DNA of 64,000 nt from NCBI RefSeq assembly GCF_009725995.1, contig NZ_RCNS01000001.1:290283-354282 (forward strand). Reading direction: 5' to 3'. The notes under the pieces were generated by a model. It was given only the letters and a program-made list of their open reading frames with translations. It was not told the origin of the DNA and made no database searches. This DNA is from Zobellia laminariae. GTDB taxonomy: Bacteria; Bacteroidota; Bacteroidia; Flavobacteriales; Flavobacteriaceae. The first letter of the stretch is position 1, and every line of letters begins with the position of its first letter. A program made the translations under genes and the position numbers. Shown here one piece after another: positions 46,500 to 57,733 of the stretch.

Positions 46500-47426
46500 C
46501 TATAATTCTAGTAGACCGTTGGTCTTTTTTACACCAGCTGCACTTTCTTGCATTTTTGCTTTTTCAGCATCGCTTAGTGGAATATTTACTATTTTTTCGA
46601 TTCCATTTCTACCTAAAACTACAGGTACTCCTATACAGATATCATTTAGATCATACTCTCCTTCTAATAAGGTAGAACATGGAAATATTTTTTTCTGGTC
46701 ACACGCAATTGCCTGAACCAAACCTGAAACTGCTGCACCTGGCGCGTACCAAGCACTTGTTCCTAACAATTTAGTTAATGTTGCGCCACCTACTTTAGTA
46801 TCCGCAGCTACTTGCTCCAAACGGTCTGCAGATAAAAATTCTGAAACACGTATACTATTTCTTGTAGCATGAGATGTTAATGGCACCATACCGGTATCAC
46901 TATGACCACCTATAACCATACCGTCTACATCAGAGATTGGAGCTTCAAGAGCTTCAGCCAAACGGTACTTAAAGCGTGCGCTATCTAAAGCTCCACCCAT
47001 ACCTATAATCTTATTCTTAGCAAGACCTGTTGTTTTGTGTACCAAATACGTCATAGTATCCATTGGATTACTTACGACTATTAGAATTACATTAGGAGAA
47101 TGCTTTACCAAGTTAGCTGATACCGTTTTTACGATACCTGCATTGATTCCTATTAACTCTTCACGAGTCATACCAGGTTTTCTTGGAATACCAGAGGTAA
47201 TTACTGCAATATCACTATTAGCAGTTTTAGAGTAATCGTTAGTTACACCTGTTATCTTAGTGTCGAAACCGTTTAAAGATGCGGTTTGCATCAAATCCAT
47301 AGCTTTACCTTCGGCATATCCTTCTTTGATATCTAAAACGACTACCTCAGATGCAAAATTTTTAATGGCAATATACTCGGCACAGCTTGCTCCTACTGCT
47401 CCTGCCCCTACTACGGTAACTTTCAT
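46500..47426 (-). CDS. mdh: malate dehydrogenase
   Basis: A 308-aa NAD+-dependent TCA-cycle enzyme of the LDH-like type. VVGAGAVGASCAEYIA is the dinucleotide loop, VVLDIKEG the second strand with the Asp that selects NAD+, GIPRKPGMTREEL carries substrate-binding Arg, VVSNPMDTMTYL and GGHSDTGMVPL hold the conserved Asn and the catalytic His. Length is typical. Stands alone on the minus strand upstream of secDF. Confidence 0.96.
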   Translation of the reverse strand: MKVTVVGAGAVGASCAEYIAIKNFASEVVVLDIKEGYAEGKAMDLMQTASLNGFDTKITGVTNDYSKTANSDIAVITSGIPRKPGMTREELIGINAGIVKTVSANLVKHSPNVILIVVSNPMDTMTYLVHKTTGLAKNKIIGMGGALDSARFKYRLAEALEAPISDVDGMVIGGHSDTGMVPLTSHATRNSIRVSEFLSADRLEQVAADTKVGGATLTKLLGTSAWYAPGAAVSGLVQAIACDQKKIFPCSTLLEGEYDLNDICIGVPVVLGRNGIEKIVNIPLSDAEKAKMQESAAGVKKTNGLLEL

Positions 47427-47773
47427 TTGTTATAATTTATTTGTTATTAAAACTTTTTTTGAATATCCTTTTTCAAAAGGCTGACTTACCTCTCCTACAG
47501 CATTCAGTAAGGGACACATGTAACCTATAATGTCAATATTTGAAATAGGTTCTCAAAAATAAACAATCTTAAAGGAAAAATATAGTGAATACTGGGTTAA
47601 ATGGCAGAAACATTATCGACCAAATGCTCGACCAAATGCACTCCTGTTAAAAAAGAATGCGCTTTAACGAAGATAAAAGGGTTTTGTTGCCATACATCGA
47701 ATTGTAGCAATAGTACATTGCAATTGGGCGTTCTTAATATAACAAAACCCCCAAATAATTAAAACCTACCACA
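47427..47773. other. 347-base intergenic region
   Basis: Between divergent mdh and a small lipoprotein gene; no gene is supported. It holds a perfect tandem repeat of a 12-base unit at 47616-47639 and no convincing consensus promoter. Confidence 0.5.
47616..47639. repeat. two tandem copies of a 12-bp unit
   Basis: TCGACCAAATGC occurs twice in direct succession without a mismatch. It lies 135 bases before the small lipoprotein gene and 190 bases before mdh on the other side. It could be paired binding sites or a slippage product. Confidence 0.6.
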
Positions 47774-48148
47774 ATGAAAAAAGTCTTTTCATTTTTAGCA
47801 ATAATATCCATCATACTCGTCAGTAACTGCACACAGATACCCGAAAATGATAATCCTGTTATAGGTATATGGTCAGATGTAGAAGTAGCACCTGCCAGCC
47901 TAACCGGCAAATCAGAAACCGTTCGTAAGGAGTGGATATTCAACGATGCTTATTTAGGACGTTACCACCGTAAGAGTAACGGTAGCATTACTTTTAAAAC
48001 AGACTTTAAATGGAGTTACGAAAATGACACCTATACAATATCATACCCAGGAACAGATATGGAGAGCCAAATTGTCTCTATGAAAACTTCCGAGGAAGGA
48101 AACACATTAGCAGATTCAGAAGGACATACAATGGCCTTAAGAGAATAA
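47774..48148 (+). CDS. small lipoprotein, lipocalin-like length, unknown function
   Basis: A 124-aa lipoprotein with lipobox VSNC at about residues 16-19. After the anchor, VIGIWSDVEVAP starts a beta-rich domain with WSYENDTYTISYP and ends MALRE. GIW near the start and the beta pattern resemble the lipocalin-like domains (DUF4488/5004 type) of Bacteroidota, but no specific family is recognised. It stands alone with a strong downstream hairpin. Function unknown. Confidence 0.7.
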   Translation: MKKVFSFLAIISIILVSNCTQIPENDNPVIGIWSDVEVAPASLTGKSETVRKEWIFNDAYLGRYHRKSNGSITFKTDFKWSYENDTYTISYPGTDMESQIVSMKTSEEGNTLADSEGHTMALRE

Positions 48149-48174
48149 AAATATTACTAGGTTTCAAATACGCT

Positions 48175-48206
48175 AAAACCCATATTCTTAATTGAATATG
48201 GGTTTT
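48175..48206. terminator. bidirectional terminator after small lipoprotein
   Basis: AAAACCCATATTC and GAATATGGGTTTT form a perfect 13-pair stem around TTAATT, with T- and A-runs on the sides. It also lies 63 bases from the stop of the minus-strand stress protein. Confidence 0.8.
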
Positions 48207-48268
48207 TAAATTAAGTAGATCTCTATCTACCTATTGTCCTCAACGGACTTTCCTTAAATTTCTCGTTT

Positions 48269-49111
48269 CTAATCCCTATATATAGCCATCACCGGCGTAT
48301 TGATGTTTCGTATTAGATCTTCAGTAAGACTATAGGTAAATAAACGTTGATAGAAATTACGTTTGTGATTGATCAGACAAACCATATCTATTTCATTTTC
48401 TATACAATAGTCCAATAACGATTTTTTTATATCTATAGAATCTATGGTCTTAAAGGTTACATTGCTCACATCATGATTTTTAAGCGAGGCTTTAAAACGA
48501 TCCATCATTGGTACAATAGAATCTCCATGCGCTAAATCAAAATGTACAACGTGTAGCTTTGCTTTAAAACTCTTAGACTCATTGATTAAATCTTCCAACG
48601 GTTCTTTTTCATCTTCTTGATAATCTACCAAGAACAGAATATTATCTAAATCACCATCAAACCTAGCATGACCAGGAACCACAACAACGGGCTTATTTAT
48701 TTCGTCTAAAATCTTTAAGGTACTAGTTTCTGTAAATAGCTGAAATAGGCCGCTTTTACTAATTTGGGTACCCATGACCACCACATCTATCTTATCCTCC
48801 CTTTTCCCTATATACTGAGTAAATGTGTCAATGAAATCTCCTTCACGTACTACATACTTTACCTTTAAACTATCAACCTTATTTTCTTTAAGTATTTTTT
48901 CAAAAGGCGGAAAGGTTTCCTTTTTATTTCTAAAGCTCTGTATATCTACTTTTTCATATAATTCCTGCTCTACCTCTGTAGTTTCCGTTTCAAGATTGTA
49001 AGCATGAAAAACGATGATTTTCTTCTCGGTCTTTTTTGCATATTCCACTGCGTACAAAAAGGCATTCATTGAAACTTCCGAAAAATCCGTAGGGAAAAGT
49101 ATGCAGTCCAT
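48269..49111 (-). CDS. universal stress protein, two tandem Usp domains
   Basis: A 280-aa protein of two Usp folds (about 1-140 and 150-280). The first starts CILFPTDFSEVSMNAFLYAVEYA and ends with VVVMGTQISKSGLFQLF and PVVVVPG; the second runs LFLVDYQEDEKE to VCLINHKRN and PVMAIYRD. The canonical G-2x-G-9x-G(S/T) ATP loop is modified in the first half and absent in the second, so nucleotide binding is uncertain. It is 91 bases downstream of a PiT-like transporter on the same strand; the two probably form an operon. Confidence 0.88.
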   Translation of the reverse strand: MDCILFPTDFSEVSMNAFLYAVEYAKKTEKKIIVFHAYNLETETTEVEQELYEKVDIQSFRNKKETFPPFEKILKENKVDSLKVKYVVREGDFIDTFTQYIGKREDKIDVVVMGTQISKSGLFQLFTETSTLKILDEINKPVVVVPGHARFDGDLDNILFLVDYQEDEKEPLEDLINESKSFKAKLHVVHFDLAHGDSIVPMMDRFKASLKNHDVSNVTFKTIDSIDIKKSLLDYCIENEIDMVCLINHKRNFYQRLFTYSLTEDLIRNINTPVMAIYRD

Positions 49112-49202
49112 AGTAATTGTTTTATAATGATATTCCTAGGTTAAGTTCACTGAGTAAAAATGTAATCGCTAAGTGGCTTTCAAGTGCCATTTATAAATAA
49201 AA

Positions 49203-50165
49203 TTAAAAAGATGTTGCCAGATATTTCACGGCAAAGACCAAAATAATACTTACTACAAGACCTATCACCACCTTAATCAAATCCACACCTAATGATTTAA
49301 ACATCTTGGCTCTAGGTTCATTTTTTCTAAGCATATAGTTTAAAGCTATTTCACGACCTGCCAGTATACCAATAAACACCCAAGTGGTACTCATAGGCAC
49401 ATTATTCATTTCCTTAAAGTAGAAAAGAACAACACCGTAAACAAAATCTATAATTGTTGCTGATCGAATATCTACAGTATTTGTTTTAGACTTAATGATA
49501 TTTTGAATAGCCCCACCTTTTGAAGCTATTATATAGGCTAACAAGCCCAGAATAATCACCAATGAAAAGATTAATGTATACACATCTAATTCTCTTGGTA
49601 AGTAAACATAAATATTTGCAAAATCCTGAATTAGCCATTGGGACCATAAAAAACCAGTAGAACACCATTGTAATATAGTCCAAAGTCTCTCCTCTTTGTC
49701 CGTAATAGGGCTTTCTAAAAACTTTTTCTCCACTAGGCGCGATATTGCTAAATAGAGCACAATAGCCGTAACAAATGCTACCCCATAACCAGACAGCGAT
49801 TTAGTGACCATAACACCTAAATTTTCCTCATTGAAAAAGGTAAGAATTAGGAATGATGTGCTTACCGGAATACCGGTACGGGTTAATAGCATTAGAATTA
49901 ATGGTGGAAGTAAATAGTACCAAGAAAATAGTTCTGGCATAGGATACTTATCCAGCCTACCATAAGAAACATCCCCATTATGTGTTATATACCCATAAAT
50001 TAGGGTTCCCGCCAGAATACCTCCAGCAAACAACCAAAGTACCCACCATTTCTTTCTTTCATTGGAACTTAAAAATGTACCTAGGGTTTGTATAGTATCA
50101 TTTCCTACAACGGAGTATGCAGCCAAAATAAAACCTAAATACATAACTATAACTGAAAAATCCAA
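49203..50165 (-). CDS. PiT-like membrane transporter
   Basis: A 320-aa inner-membrane protein with about eight helices. Two related segments look like the inverted-repeat signatures of the PiT phosphate-transporter family: VVGNDTIQTLGTFLSSN near residue 19 with IPVSTSFLILTFF near 98, and MNNVPMSTTWVFIGILAG near 254. Normal PiT proteins are longer and have GANDxxN; here the sequence is GNDTIQTLG. The start is TTG at 50165 or ATG at 50144. It precedes a two-domain universal stress protein on the same strand. Substrate unknown; phosphate or another anion is a guess. Confidence 0.6.
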   Translation of the reverse strand: MDFSVIVMYLGFILAAYSVVGNDTIQTLGTFLSSNERKKWWVLWLFAGGILAGTLIYGYITHNGDVSYGRLDKYPMPELFSWYYLLPPLILMLLTRTGIPVSTSFLILTFFNEENLGVMVTKSLSGYGVAFVTAIVLYLAISRLVEKKFLESPITDKEERLWTILQWCSTGFLWSQWLIQDFANIYVYLPRELDVYTLIFSLVIILGLLAYIIASKGGAIQNIIKSKTNTVDIRSATIIDFVYGVVLFYFKEMNNVPMSTTWVFIGILAGREIALNYMLRKNEPRAKMFKSLGVDLIKVVIGLVVSIILVFAVKYLATSF

Positions 50166-50276
50166 AATGTGCTGGTTTTATATTTTGCCGCAAATAAAGA
50201 ACATTCATATGAAATGTATTGCTCATTACAGATTATTAAATATTTAAATAATTGACAACTTAAAAACTATAAAAAA

Positions 50277-50302
50277 GGCTGCAATCATAAATGATTGCAG
50301 CC
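50277..50302 (-). terminator. terminator after secreted protein gene
   Basis: GGCTGCAATCAT and ATGATTGCAGCC form a perfect 12-pair stem with a two-base loop. The A-run to its left is a T-run on the minus strand, so it ends transcription from 50339. Confidence 0.85.
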
Positions 50303-50338
50303 TCGTATTCTATACTAGCAGTTAGCTATCTAAGAATT

Positions 50339-51091
50339 CTATTTACTATCTTCTAAAAGAAACTCTGTGTAATCTAAAATATATACGCCTAACAAACTCC
50401 ACTTAAATTTTTCGCCACCATACTTAGCTTTAAACTTATCATTATCCATGAATAAAGACTCAAAATGCTCATCGAAGTCCTTTTTAGTTAACCATAATAC
50501 TTTTTCATCACCTTTTTTGATGTAATATGACTTAGCTATACCACCAGCTAATTTCATACCTCCAATTCCGATACTAGCAGTCTGCTTAGCCCATGGGTCA
50601 GAATACACTTCGATAAACTGACTGTATTTTGGATTAACAACTTGCATTAAGTATTCTTCTTCTTTCTTTTTATTTTTCAAAGAAACCATTTGGTTAGTAT
50701 ACATAGTATACCCTTTGTTCATATACTTGGAAGCATCGGTTTTTCCCCATTTGGTAGCATCATTCATGAAGTTACTTTGGTTGTTCAGTTTCTCCAGTCC
50801 AGAAGGCGCCATATACAAATCAACAATTTCTTCCGCTTTAACACGAACCTTTTCGCCATCTGGCTTAATGAACTTGATTTCGTTAATCTGACCTTTCTTA
50901 CGATCTACATCTTTAATATCGGCTTCCAATTTGGTGCCATCTTTAAGCGTAACATAAGCTGGTTTTTTTCGAGAGTAAGAAGAATAAGCTGGATCGAACG
51001 CGGCTTGTTGTTCGCGCTCTTTTAAACTCTCTTGTCCAAAACAAACAACGCTGGACATAAATAATACCATTGATACTAATTGTAATTTCAT
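50339..51091 (-). CDS. secreted protein of unknown function
   Basis: A 250-aa protein with signal peptide MKLQLVSMVLFMSSVVCFGQ. The first part of the mature chain (about 40-95) has a compact beta pattern, AYVTLKDGTKLEADIKDVD then KIRVKAEEIVDLYM-like spacing, that resembles small SH3/Sm-like domains. The rest is charged and helix-rich (QMVSLKNKKKEEEYLMQVV) and ends LLGVYILDYTEFLLEDSK. No enzyme motif seen. It lies downstream of gyrB on the same strand, separated by a GC-rich palindrome. Family not recognised. Confidence 0.75.
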   Translation of the reverse strand: MKLQLVSMVLFMSSVVCFGQESLKEREQQAAFDPAYSSYSRKKPAYVTLKDGTKLEADIKDVDRKKGQINEIKFIKPDGEKVRVKAEEIVDLYMAPSGLEKLNNQSNFMNDATKWGKTDASKYMNKGYTMYTNQMVSLKNKKKEEEYLMQVVNPKYSQFIEVYSDPWAKQTASIGIGGMKLAGGIAKSYYIKKGDEKVLWLTKKDFDEHFESLFMDNDKFKAKYGGEKFKWSLLGVYILDYTEFLLEDSK

Positions 51092-51129
51092 AATAGGGGT
51101 TTAAGGTTATTGTACTGCCCCTAAAATAG

Positions 51130-51153
51130 TTCGTCCGCCAAGTGGCGGACGAA
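51130..51153. repeat. GC-rich palindrome, REP-like
   Basis: TTCGTCCGCC and GGCGGACGAA form a perfect ten-pair stem around AAGT, strikingly GC-rich in AT-rich surroundings. It lies 24 bases after the gyrB stop, with no clear T-run. Palindromes with a GTCCGCC/GGCGGAC core are, as I recall, dispersed in flavobacterial genomes. It may also act as a terminator or mRNA stabiliser for gyrB. Confidence 0.65.
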
Positions 51154-51177
51154 TATTTGTTGTGAAAACACTAATTG

Positions 51178-53256
<2,079 letters not shown>

Positions 53257-53420
53257 TTATAGCATTCTGTCTATATCTACCTTGATTTAAAGCCTAAGTT
53301 TCTCAAAATCAAACTATAAAAACCAGGTATTCTCTTGAGACTCATCTTTGAATTTCATGAACCGCTAATTATTTCTAAAGAACCCAGACCATAATTGGTA
53401 GTTACAGTCACAAAAGAAAA

Positions 53421-53450
53421 GACCTGCTGGCTTTTATCGCGCAACAGGTC
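53421..53450 (-). terminator. probable terminator after asnB
   Basis: GACCTG and CAGGTC form the base of a hairpin with a partly paired upper stem, and the preceding A-rich run reads as Ts on the minus strand. It lies about 40 bases after the asnB stop codon. Confidence 0.5.
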
Positions 53451-53490
53451 AAATCCTAGCTAATTATATAAATAACCTTCAAAAATGGTT

Positions 53491-55155
53491 CTAATATGCG
53501 TCATCGTGTACGTTAGCCACTGCTCTACCGGACGGATCGTTCATGTTCTTGAATGCCTCATCCCAATCCAAAGCTATTTGTGTACTACATGCTACAGAAG
53601 CTTCTTGAGGAACACATAATGCTGCTGCATCTGAAGGAAAATGAGATTCAAAAATAGATCGGTAATAGAATTCTTCTTTGGAAGTTGGTGTCTGAATAGG
53701 GAAACGGAATTTAGCGTTTGCCAATTGTTCATCTGAAACCTCATCGTTAACAACAACTTTTAAAGTATCTATCCAGCTGTACCCTACTCCGTCAGAGAAT
53801 TGTTCTTTCTGTCTCCATGCTACGCTCTCCGGTAACATATCTTCAAAAGCTTTTCTAACAACCCATTTCTCCATACGCTCGCCATTGATCATCTTATCCT
53901 TTGGGTTGATGCGCATAGCTACGTCCATAAATTCCTTATCTAAGAACGGCACACGACCTTCAATACCCCAAGCCGCTAAAGACTTGTTGGCACGTAAACA
54001 ATCGTACATATGCAACTTACTAAGTTTACGAACAGTTTCTTCGTGAAATTCTTTATCGTTTGGTGCCTTATGAAAATAAAGGTAACCTCCAAAAAGCTCA
54101 TCTGCACCTTCACCAGAAAGTACCATTTTAATACCCATAGATTTAATTACCCTAGCCATAAGATACATGGGCGTTGAAGCTCTAATGGTAGTTATATCAT
54201 ACGTCTCCAAGTTGTAAACAACATCTTTAATTGCGTCCAAACCTTCTTGAATAGTAAATTTTATTTCATGATGTACCGTTCCAATATGATCCGCTACTTT
54301 TTGAGCAGCCGCCAAATCTGGAGAACCCTCTAGCCCTACTGAAAAAGAGTGCAACTGAGGCCACCAAGCATCTGTTGTGTCACCTGACTCAATACGTTTT
54401 TGTGCGTATTTTTTAGCTATTGCCGATGTAACAGAAGAATCTAATCCCCCTGAAAGCAATACGCCATAAGGTACATCTGACATTAACTGACGGTGTACCG
54501 CAGCTTCTAATGCTTCTTTAATTTCTTGAATGCTCGTTTCGTTATCCTTAACGGCATCATATTCCATCCAATCTCTTGTATACCATTTTTTGAATTCACC
54601 ATCTTCACTACTCATGTAATGTCCCGGAGGAAATAGTTGAATTTTTGAACACGTACCCTCTAAAGCTTTCAATTCAGAAGCAACGTAGAATGTACCGTTT
54701 TGATCCCAACCAATATAAAGTGGAATAATACCCATATGGTCACGTGCAACGAAATAAGAATCGTTTTCTACATCATATATTGCAAAACCAAAAATACCGT
54801 TCATCTCATCTAAGAAATCAGCTCCTTTTTCTTTATAAAGGGCTAAAATAACTTCACAATCAGATTCTGTCTGGAAATTATATTTTCCCTCAAATTGCTT
54901 ACGCAATTCTCTATGATTATAGATTTCGCCGTTAGCGGCCAAAACCAATTTTTTATCTTCACTGAACAACGGCTGCGTACCGGAAGCTGGATCAACAATT
55001 GCCAAACGCTCGTGCGCTAAGATTGCTTTATCATTGGCATAGATACCACTCCAATCCGGACCACGGTGACGTATTTTTTTAGACATCTCCAATAACTGGG
55101 GTCTTAAAACATCTGAACTTTCTTTTAAATCAAATGCACATACAATTCCACACAT
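53491..55155 (-). CDS. asnB: asparagine synthase (glutamine-hydrolysing)
   Basis: A 554-aa enzyme, the same length as E. coli AsnB. The N-terminal glutaminase begins MCGIVCAFD with catalytic Cys2; RHRGPDWSGIY and LAANGEIYNHRELR follow. The synthetase half has the ATP pyrophosphatase loop GVLLSGGLDSSVTSAIA and SGEGADELFGGYLYF. It makes asparagine from aspartate, glutamine and ATP. Stands alone, divergent from a DUF2911 gene. Confidence 0.97.
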   Translation of the reverse strand: MCGIVCAFDLKESSDVLRPQLLEMSKKIRHRGPDWSGIYANDKAILAHERLAIVDPASGTQPLFSEDKKLVLAANGEIYNHRELRKQFEGKYNFQTESDCEVILALYKEKGADFLDEMNGIFGFAIYDVENDSYFVARDHMGIIPLYIGWDQNGTFYVASELKALEGTCSKIQLFPPGHYMSSEDGEFKKWYTRDWMEYDAVKDNETSIQEIKEALEAAVHRQLMSDVPYGVLLSGGLDSSVTSAIAKKYAQKRIESGDTTDAWWPQLHSFSVGLEGSPDLAAAQKVADHIGTVHHEIKFTIQEGLDAIKDVVYNLETYDITTIRASTPMYLMARVIKSMGIKMVLSGEGADELFGGYLYFHKAPNDKEFHEETVRKLSKLHMYDCLRANKSLAAWGIEGRVPFLDKEFMDVAMRINPKDKMINGERMEKWVVRKAFEDMLPESVAWRQKEQFSDGVGYSWIDTLKVVVNDEVSDEQLANAKFRFPIQTPTSKEEFYYRSIFESHFPSDAAALCVPQEASVACSTQIALDWDEAFKNMNDPSGRAVANVHDDAY

Positions 55156-55344
55156 AACAATTTGTTTATTTCTAATTTGAAGTCAAAAATGCGACTAAAC
55201 TTTCAATTATAAAACATATATACTATAAATGATTTCATATTGTAATTTTAAAATGCTATTAGACATCAATACGTCACTATATCTAATTATTTAGATTAAA
55301 AATCATTCGTTCTGTAAGTAGTGGAAAATTTAACGACTTTTTAG

Positions 55345-55375
55345 TTGAATTTATATTGAATACTAACTAGTTTTA
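55345..55375 (+). promoter_or_regulatory. probable promoter for DUF2911 gene
   Basis: TTG at 55345-55347, a 20-base spacer and TAGTTTTA at 55368-55375 match the Bacteroidota consensus except for the last base of the -7. The start would be about 13-17 bases before the ATG, giving a very short leader. Confidence 0.45.
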
Positions 55376-55394
55376 TCTCAAAACAAATCCAATT

Positions 55395-55943
55395 ATGAAA
55401 AAAGTACTTTTTATTGCTTTAATTGCATTCGCCATGACCGTTTCAACCGATGCATTAGCTCAAAAATTTAGTGGACTAGACAAAAGCCCTATGGATATGG
55501 CGGCCTTCCCTACCGATTACAAAGTGTCTACAAAAACTGCTCGTATAATTTATAGTCGCCCACAATTAAAAGGTCGTTCTCTATCAGAACTTGCTCCTGC
55601 AGGAAAAGTATGGCGTACGGGTGCTAATGAAGCTGCCGAGGTAACTTTTTACGCTGATGTGAATTTTGGCGGGAAAGATATTAAAGCTGGAACCTATTCT
55701 ATCTTTACTATTCCTGGACAAGGCGAATGGACAGTTGTTCTTAACAAAAACTTGAACCAATGGGGTGCATATTCTTATGACGAAAGTGCAGATGTTGCTC
55801 GTGTTAACGTACCTAGTTCAGAAGACTCTAACTCTCTGGAAGAATTTTCTATTGCTTTTAAAGAAGACGGAGCTGGTTTTAAAATGGTTATGGGATGGGA
55901 CAAAACAAGAGTTGCAGTTCCTATTACTGTTGCAAAAAATTAA
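55395..55943 (+). CDS. secreted DUF2911 protein
   Basis: A 182-aa protein with signal peptide MKKVLFIALIAFAMTVSTDALAQ. The family pattern is clear: IIYSRPQLKGRSLSELAPAG, KVWRTGANEAAEVTFYADV, AGTYSIFTIPGQGEWTVVLN and SIAFKEDG. DUF2911 proteins are small beta-rich periplasmic proteins of unknown role in Bacteroidota. Stands alone between asnB and the amidohydrolase, ending at a strong terminator. Confidence 0.92.
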   Translation: MKKVLFIALIAFAMTVSTDALAQKFSGLDKSPMDMAAFPTDYKVSTKTARIIYSRPQLKGRSLSELAPAGKVWRTGANEAAEVTFYADVNFGGKDIKAGTYSIFTIPGQGEWTVVLNKNLNQWGAYSYDESADVARVNVPSSEDSNSLEEFSIAFKEDGAGFKMVMGWDKTRVAVPITVAKN

Positions 55944-55966
55944 AGTATCCTGAAATCTATAATTAG

Positions 55967-55997
55967 AAAAACCGAAGCCTTAAGAGCTTCGGTTTTT
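55967..55997. terminator. terminator after DUF2911 gene
   Basis: AAAAACCGAAGC and GCTTCGGTTTTT form a perfect 12-pair stem around a seven-base loop, followed by Ts. Its A-run side can also serve the convergent amidohydrolase gene. Confidence 0.85.
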
Positions 55998-56019
55998 TTT
56001 ATGCGTTAACTTCTGTCAA

Positions 56020-57636
56020 CTATCTTGTTTTACCGTTTATAAAGGTTTGCTCTGCCATAATAGTAGGAATCTCAGCAACAGGAATAGTCATCATATCTTT
56101 ATCATAGATTACAAAATCTGCAAACTTTCCAGACTCTATACTTCCTTTCTCCTCTTCTTCAAAATTAGAATACGCTGCCCAAATTGTCATCCCACGTAAT
56201 GCTTCTTCCCTTGTAAGCACATCTTGCATTTGGAACCCACCTTCTGGATAACCTTCCACATCCTTTCTAGTTATTGCTGCATAAAAAGTTAGAAACGGAC
56301 TCACTTGCTCTACCGGAAAATCCGTACCCAACGCAAGTATTCCCGCTTTATCTAAAAGTTTCTTATAAGCATAAGCTCCTTTCATTCGTTCCTCACCTAG
56401 ACGGTCTTCTGCCCAATACATATCACTAGTAGCATGTGTAGGCTGTACGGAAGGTATTACTCCATTACCAAAATAGTTGAAGTCTAATGAGTCAATAATC
56501 TGAGCATGCTCTACTCTCCAACGGCGATTGGGTTTATCTTTCAAAACTTCTTGATATGTTCTAAGCACCACTGCGTTGGCAGAATCACCAATAGCGTGGG
56601 TATTCATCTGATACTCGGAAATTGCTAAACGGCGTGCTAAATCTTCAATTTCATTTACAGGTGTTACCATAGCTCCATAATGACCCCATTTATCGGCATA
56701 TGGTTTTTTTAATGCTGCTCCACGGGAGCCGAGTGCCCCATCTCCGTATACTTTTATCGAACGCACATTTAGCCTATCTGTTTTTATGGGTCCTTTATAA
56801 ATAAAATAATCTACGTCTTCCGGAATATTGCTAACCATAGCATACACCTTAATCGTAAGCTCGCCTGTTTGTTGCAAACTATCTATAAGCTCTATAGTAG
56901 CGCGATTTAATCCCGCGTCATCAACGGTAGTTAATCCATTATTCAAACAAATCCTTTCAGCGTCTTTTAATGCTTTCACTTGAGCATCCAAGTCTGGCAT
57001 CGGAATTTTAGCATACACCAAATCCATTGGGTTGTCTACCAGTACTCCGGTAATACCCATTGCCCCTTTTACAATTTCTCCTCCCTCTACTTTTGTTCGC
57101 CAGTCAATACCGGCCAAATCTAATGCAGCCTTATTAACTAATAAAGCATGGCCATCTACGCGACTTAAAGCCACAGGAGTATCAGGAAAAATTTCATCTA
57201 ATTCTTTACGGGTTGGATATTCTTTAACTTCCCAATCATTCTGATCCCAACCTTCACCTAGCACAAAATCTTTGGGATTTTCATTTTGAAAAGCTTGAAC
57301 GCGCTCCAGAACCTCGTCAAAACTTTTGGTTCCGACAAGATCAACCACTTGCTGTTTAAGACCTAAACCAAAAAAGTGACAGTGGGCATCTATAAGACCT
57401 GGGGTTATGGTACGACCATCTGCATCTACCAATTGGTCTGAAGTGTATTTATCCCTAATTTCTTCGGTAGTACCTACGGCTATAAATTTTCCGTCATGAA
57501 CAGCAAAAGCTTCTGCTTTAGAAAACTCTTCATCAACCGTGTATACATTAGCATTCACGATAACCAAGTCCACATTTTCTTTCAGGTATTCACAACCTGT
57601 GAGGAACAACAATAATAAAGGAAGTATCTTTTTCAT
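56020..57636 (-). CDS. YtcJ-like metal-dependent amidohydrolase lipoprotein
   Basis: A 538-aa lipoprotein with lipobox LTGC at residues 12-15. The amidohydrolase barrel has the metal site GLIDAHCHFFG near 78, a NAHAIGDSANA-type segment (TNTHAIGDSANAV region near 345), VEHAQIID near 376 and ALGTDFPVEQVSPF near 433. The family (YtcJ/Amidohydro_3) hydrolyses amides; bacterial substrates are mostly unknown. Placement on the envelope by lipid anchor is common in Bacteroidota. It is followed by a convergent terminator. Confidence 0.9.
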   Translation of the reverse strand: MKKILPLLLLFLTGCEYLKENVDLVIVNANVYTVDEEFSKAEAFAVHDGKFIAVGTTEEIRDKYTSDQLVDADGRTITPGLIDAHCHFFGLGLKQQVVDLVGTKSFDEVLERVQAFQNENPKDFVLGEGWDQNDWEVKEYPTRKELDEIFPDTPVALSRVDGHALLVNKAALDLAGIDWRTKVEGGEIVKGAMGITGVLVDNPMDLVYAKIPMPDLDAQVKALKDAERICLNNGLTTVDDAGLNRATIELIDSLQQTGELTIKVYAMVSNIPEDVDYFIYKGPIKTDRLNVRSIKVYGDGALGSRGAALKKPYADKWGHYGAMVTPVNEIEDLARRLAISEYQMNTHAIGDSANAVVLRTYQEVLKDKPNRRWRVEHAQIIDSLDFNYFGNGVIPSVQPTHATSDMYWAEDRLGEERMKGAYAYKKLLDKAGILALGTDFPVEQVSPFLTFYAAITRKDVEGYPEGGFQMQDVLTREEALRGMTIWAAYSNFEEEEKGSIESGKFADFVIYDKDMMTIPVAEIPTIMAEQTFINGKTR

Positions 57637-57733
57637 AGTAAGAGAATTTGGAGGTTACCAAAAGTACATAAATTATGTACTACTCCCTTACTACTTCTAG
57701 TTGTGGAAAAAAGTCTTTTCCACATTCTTTAAA

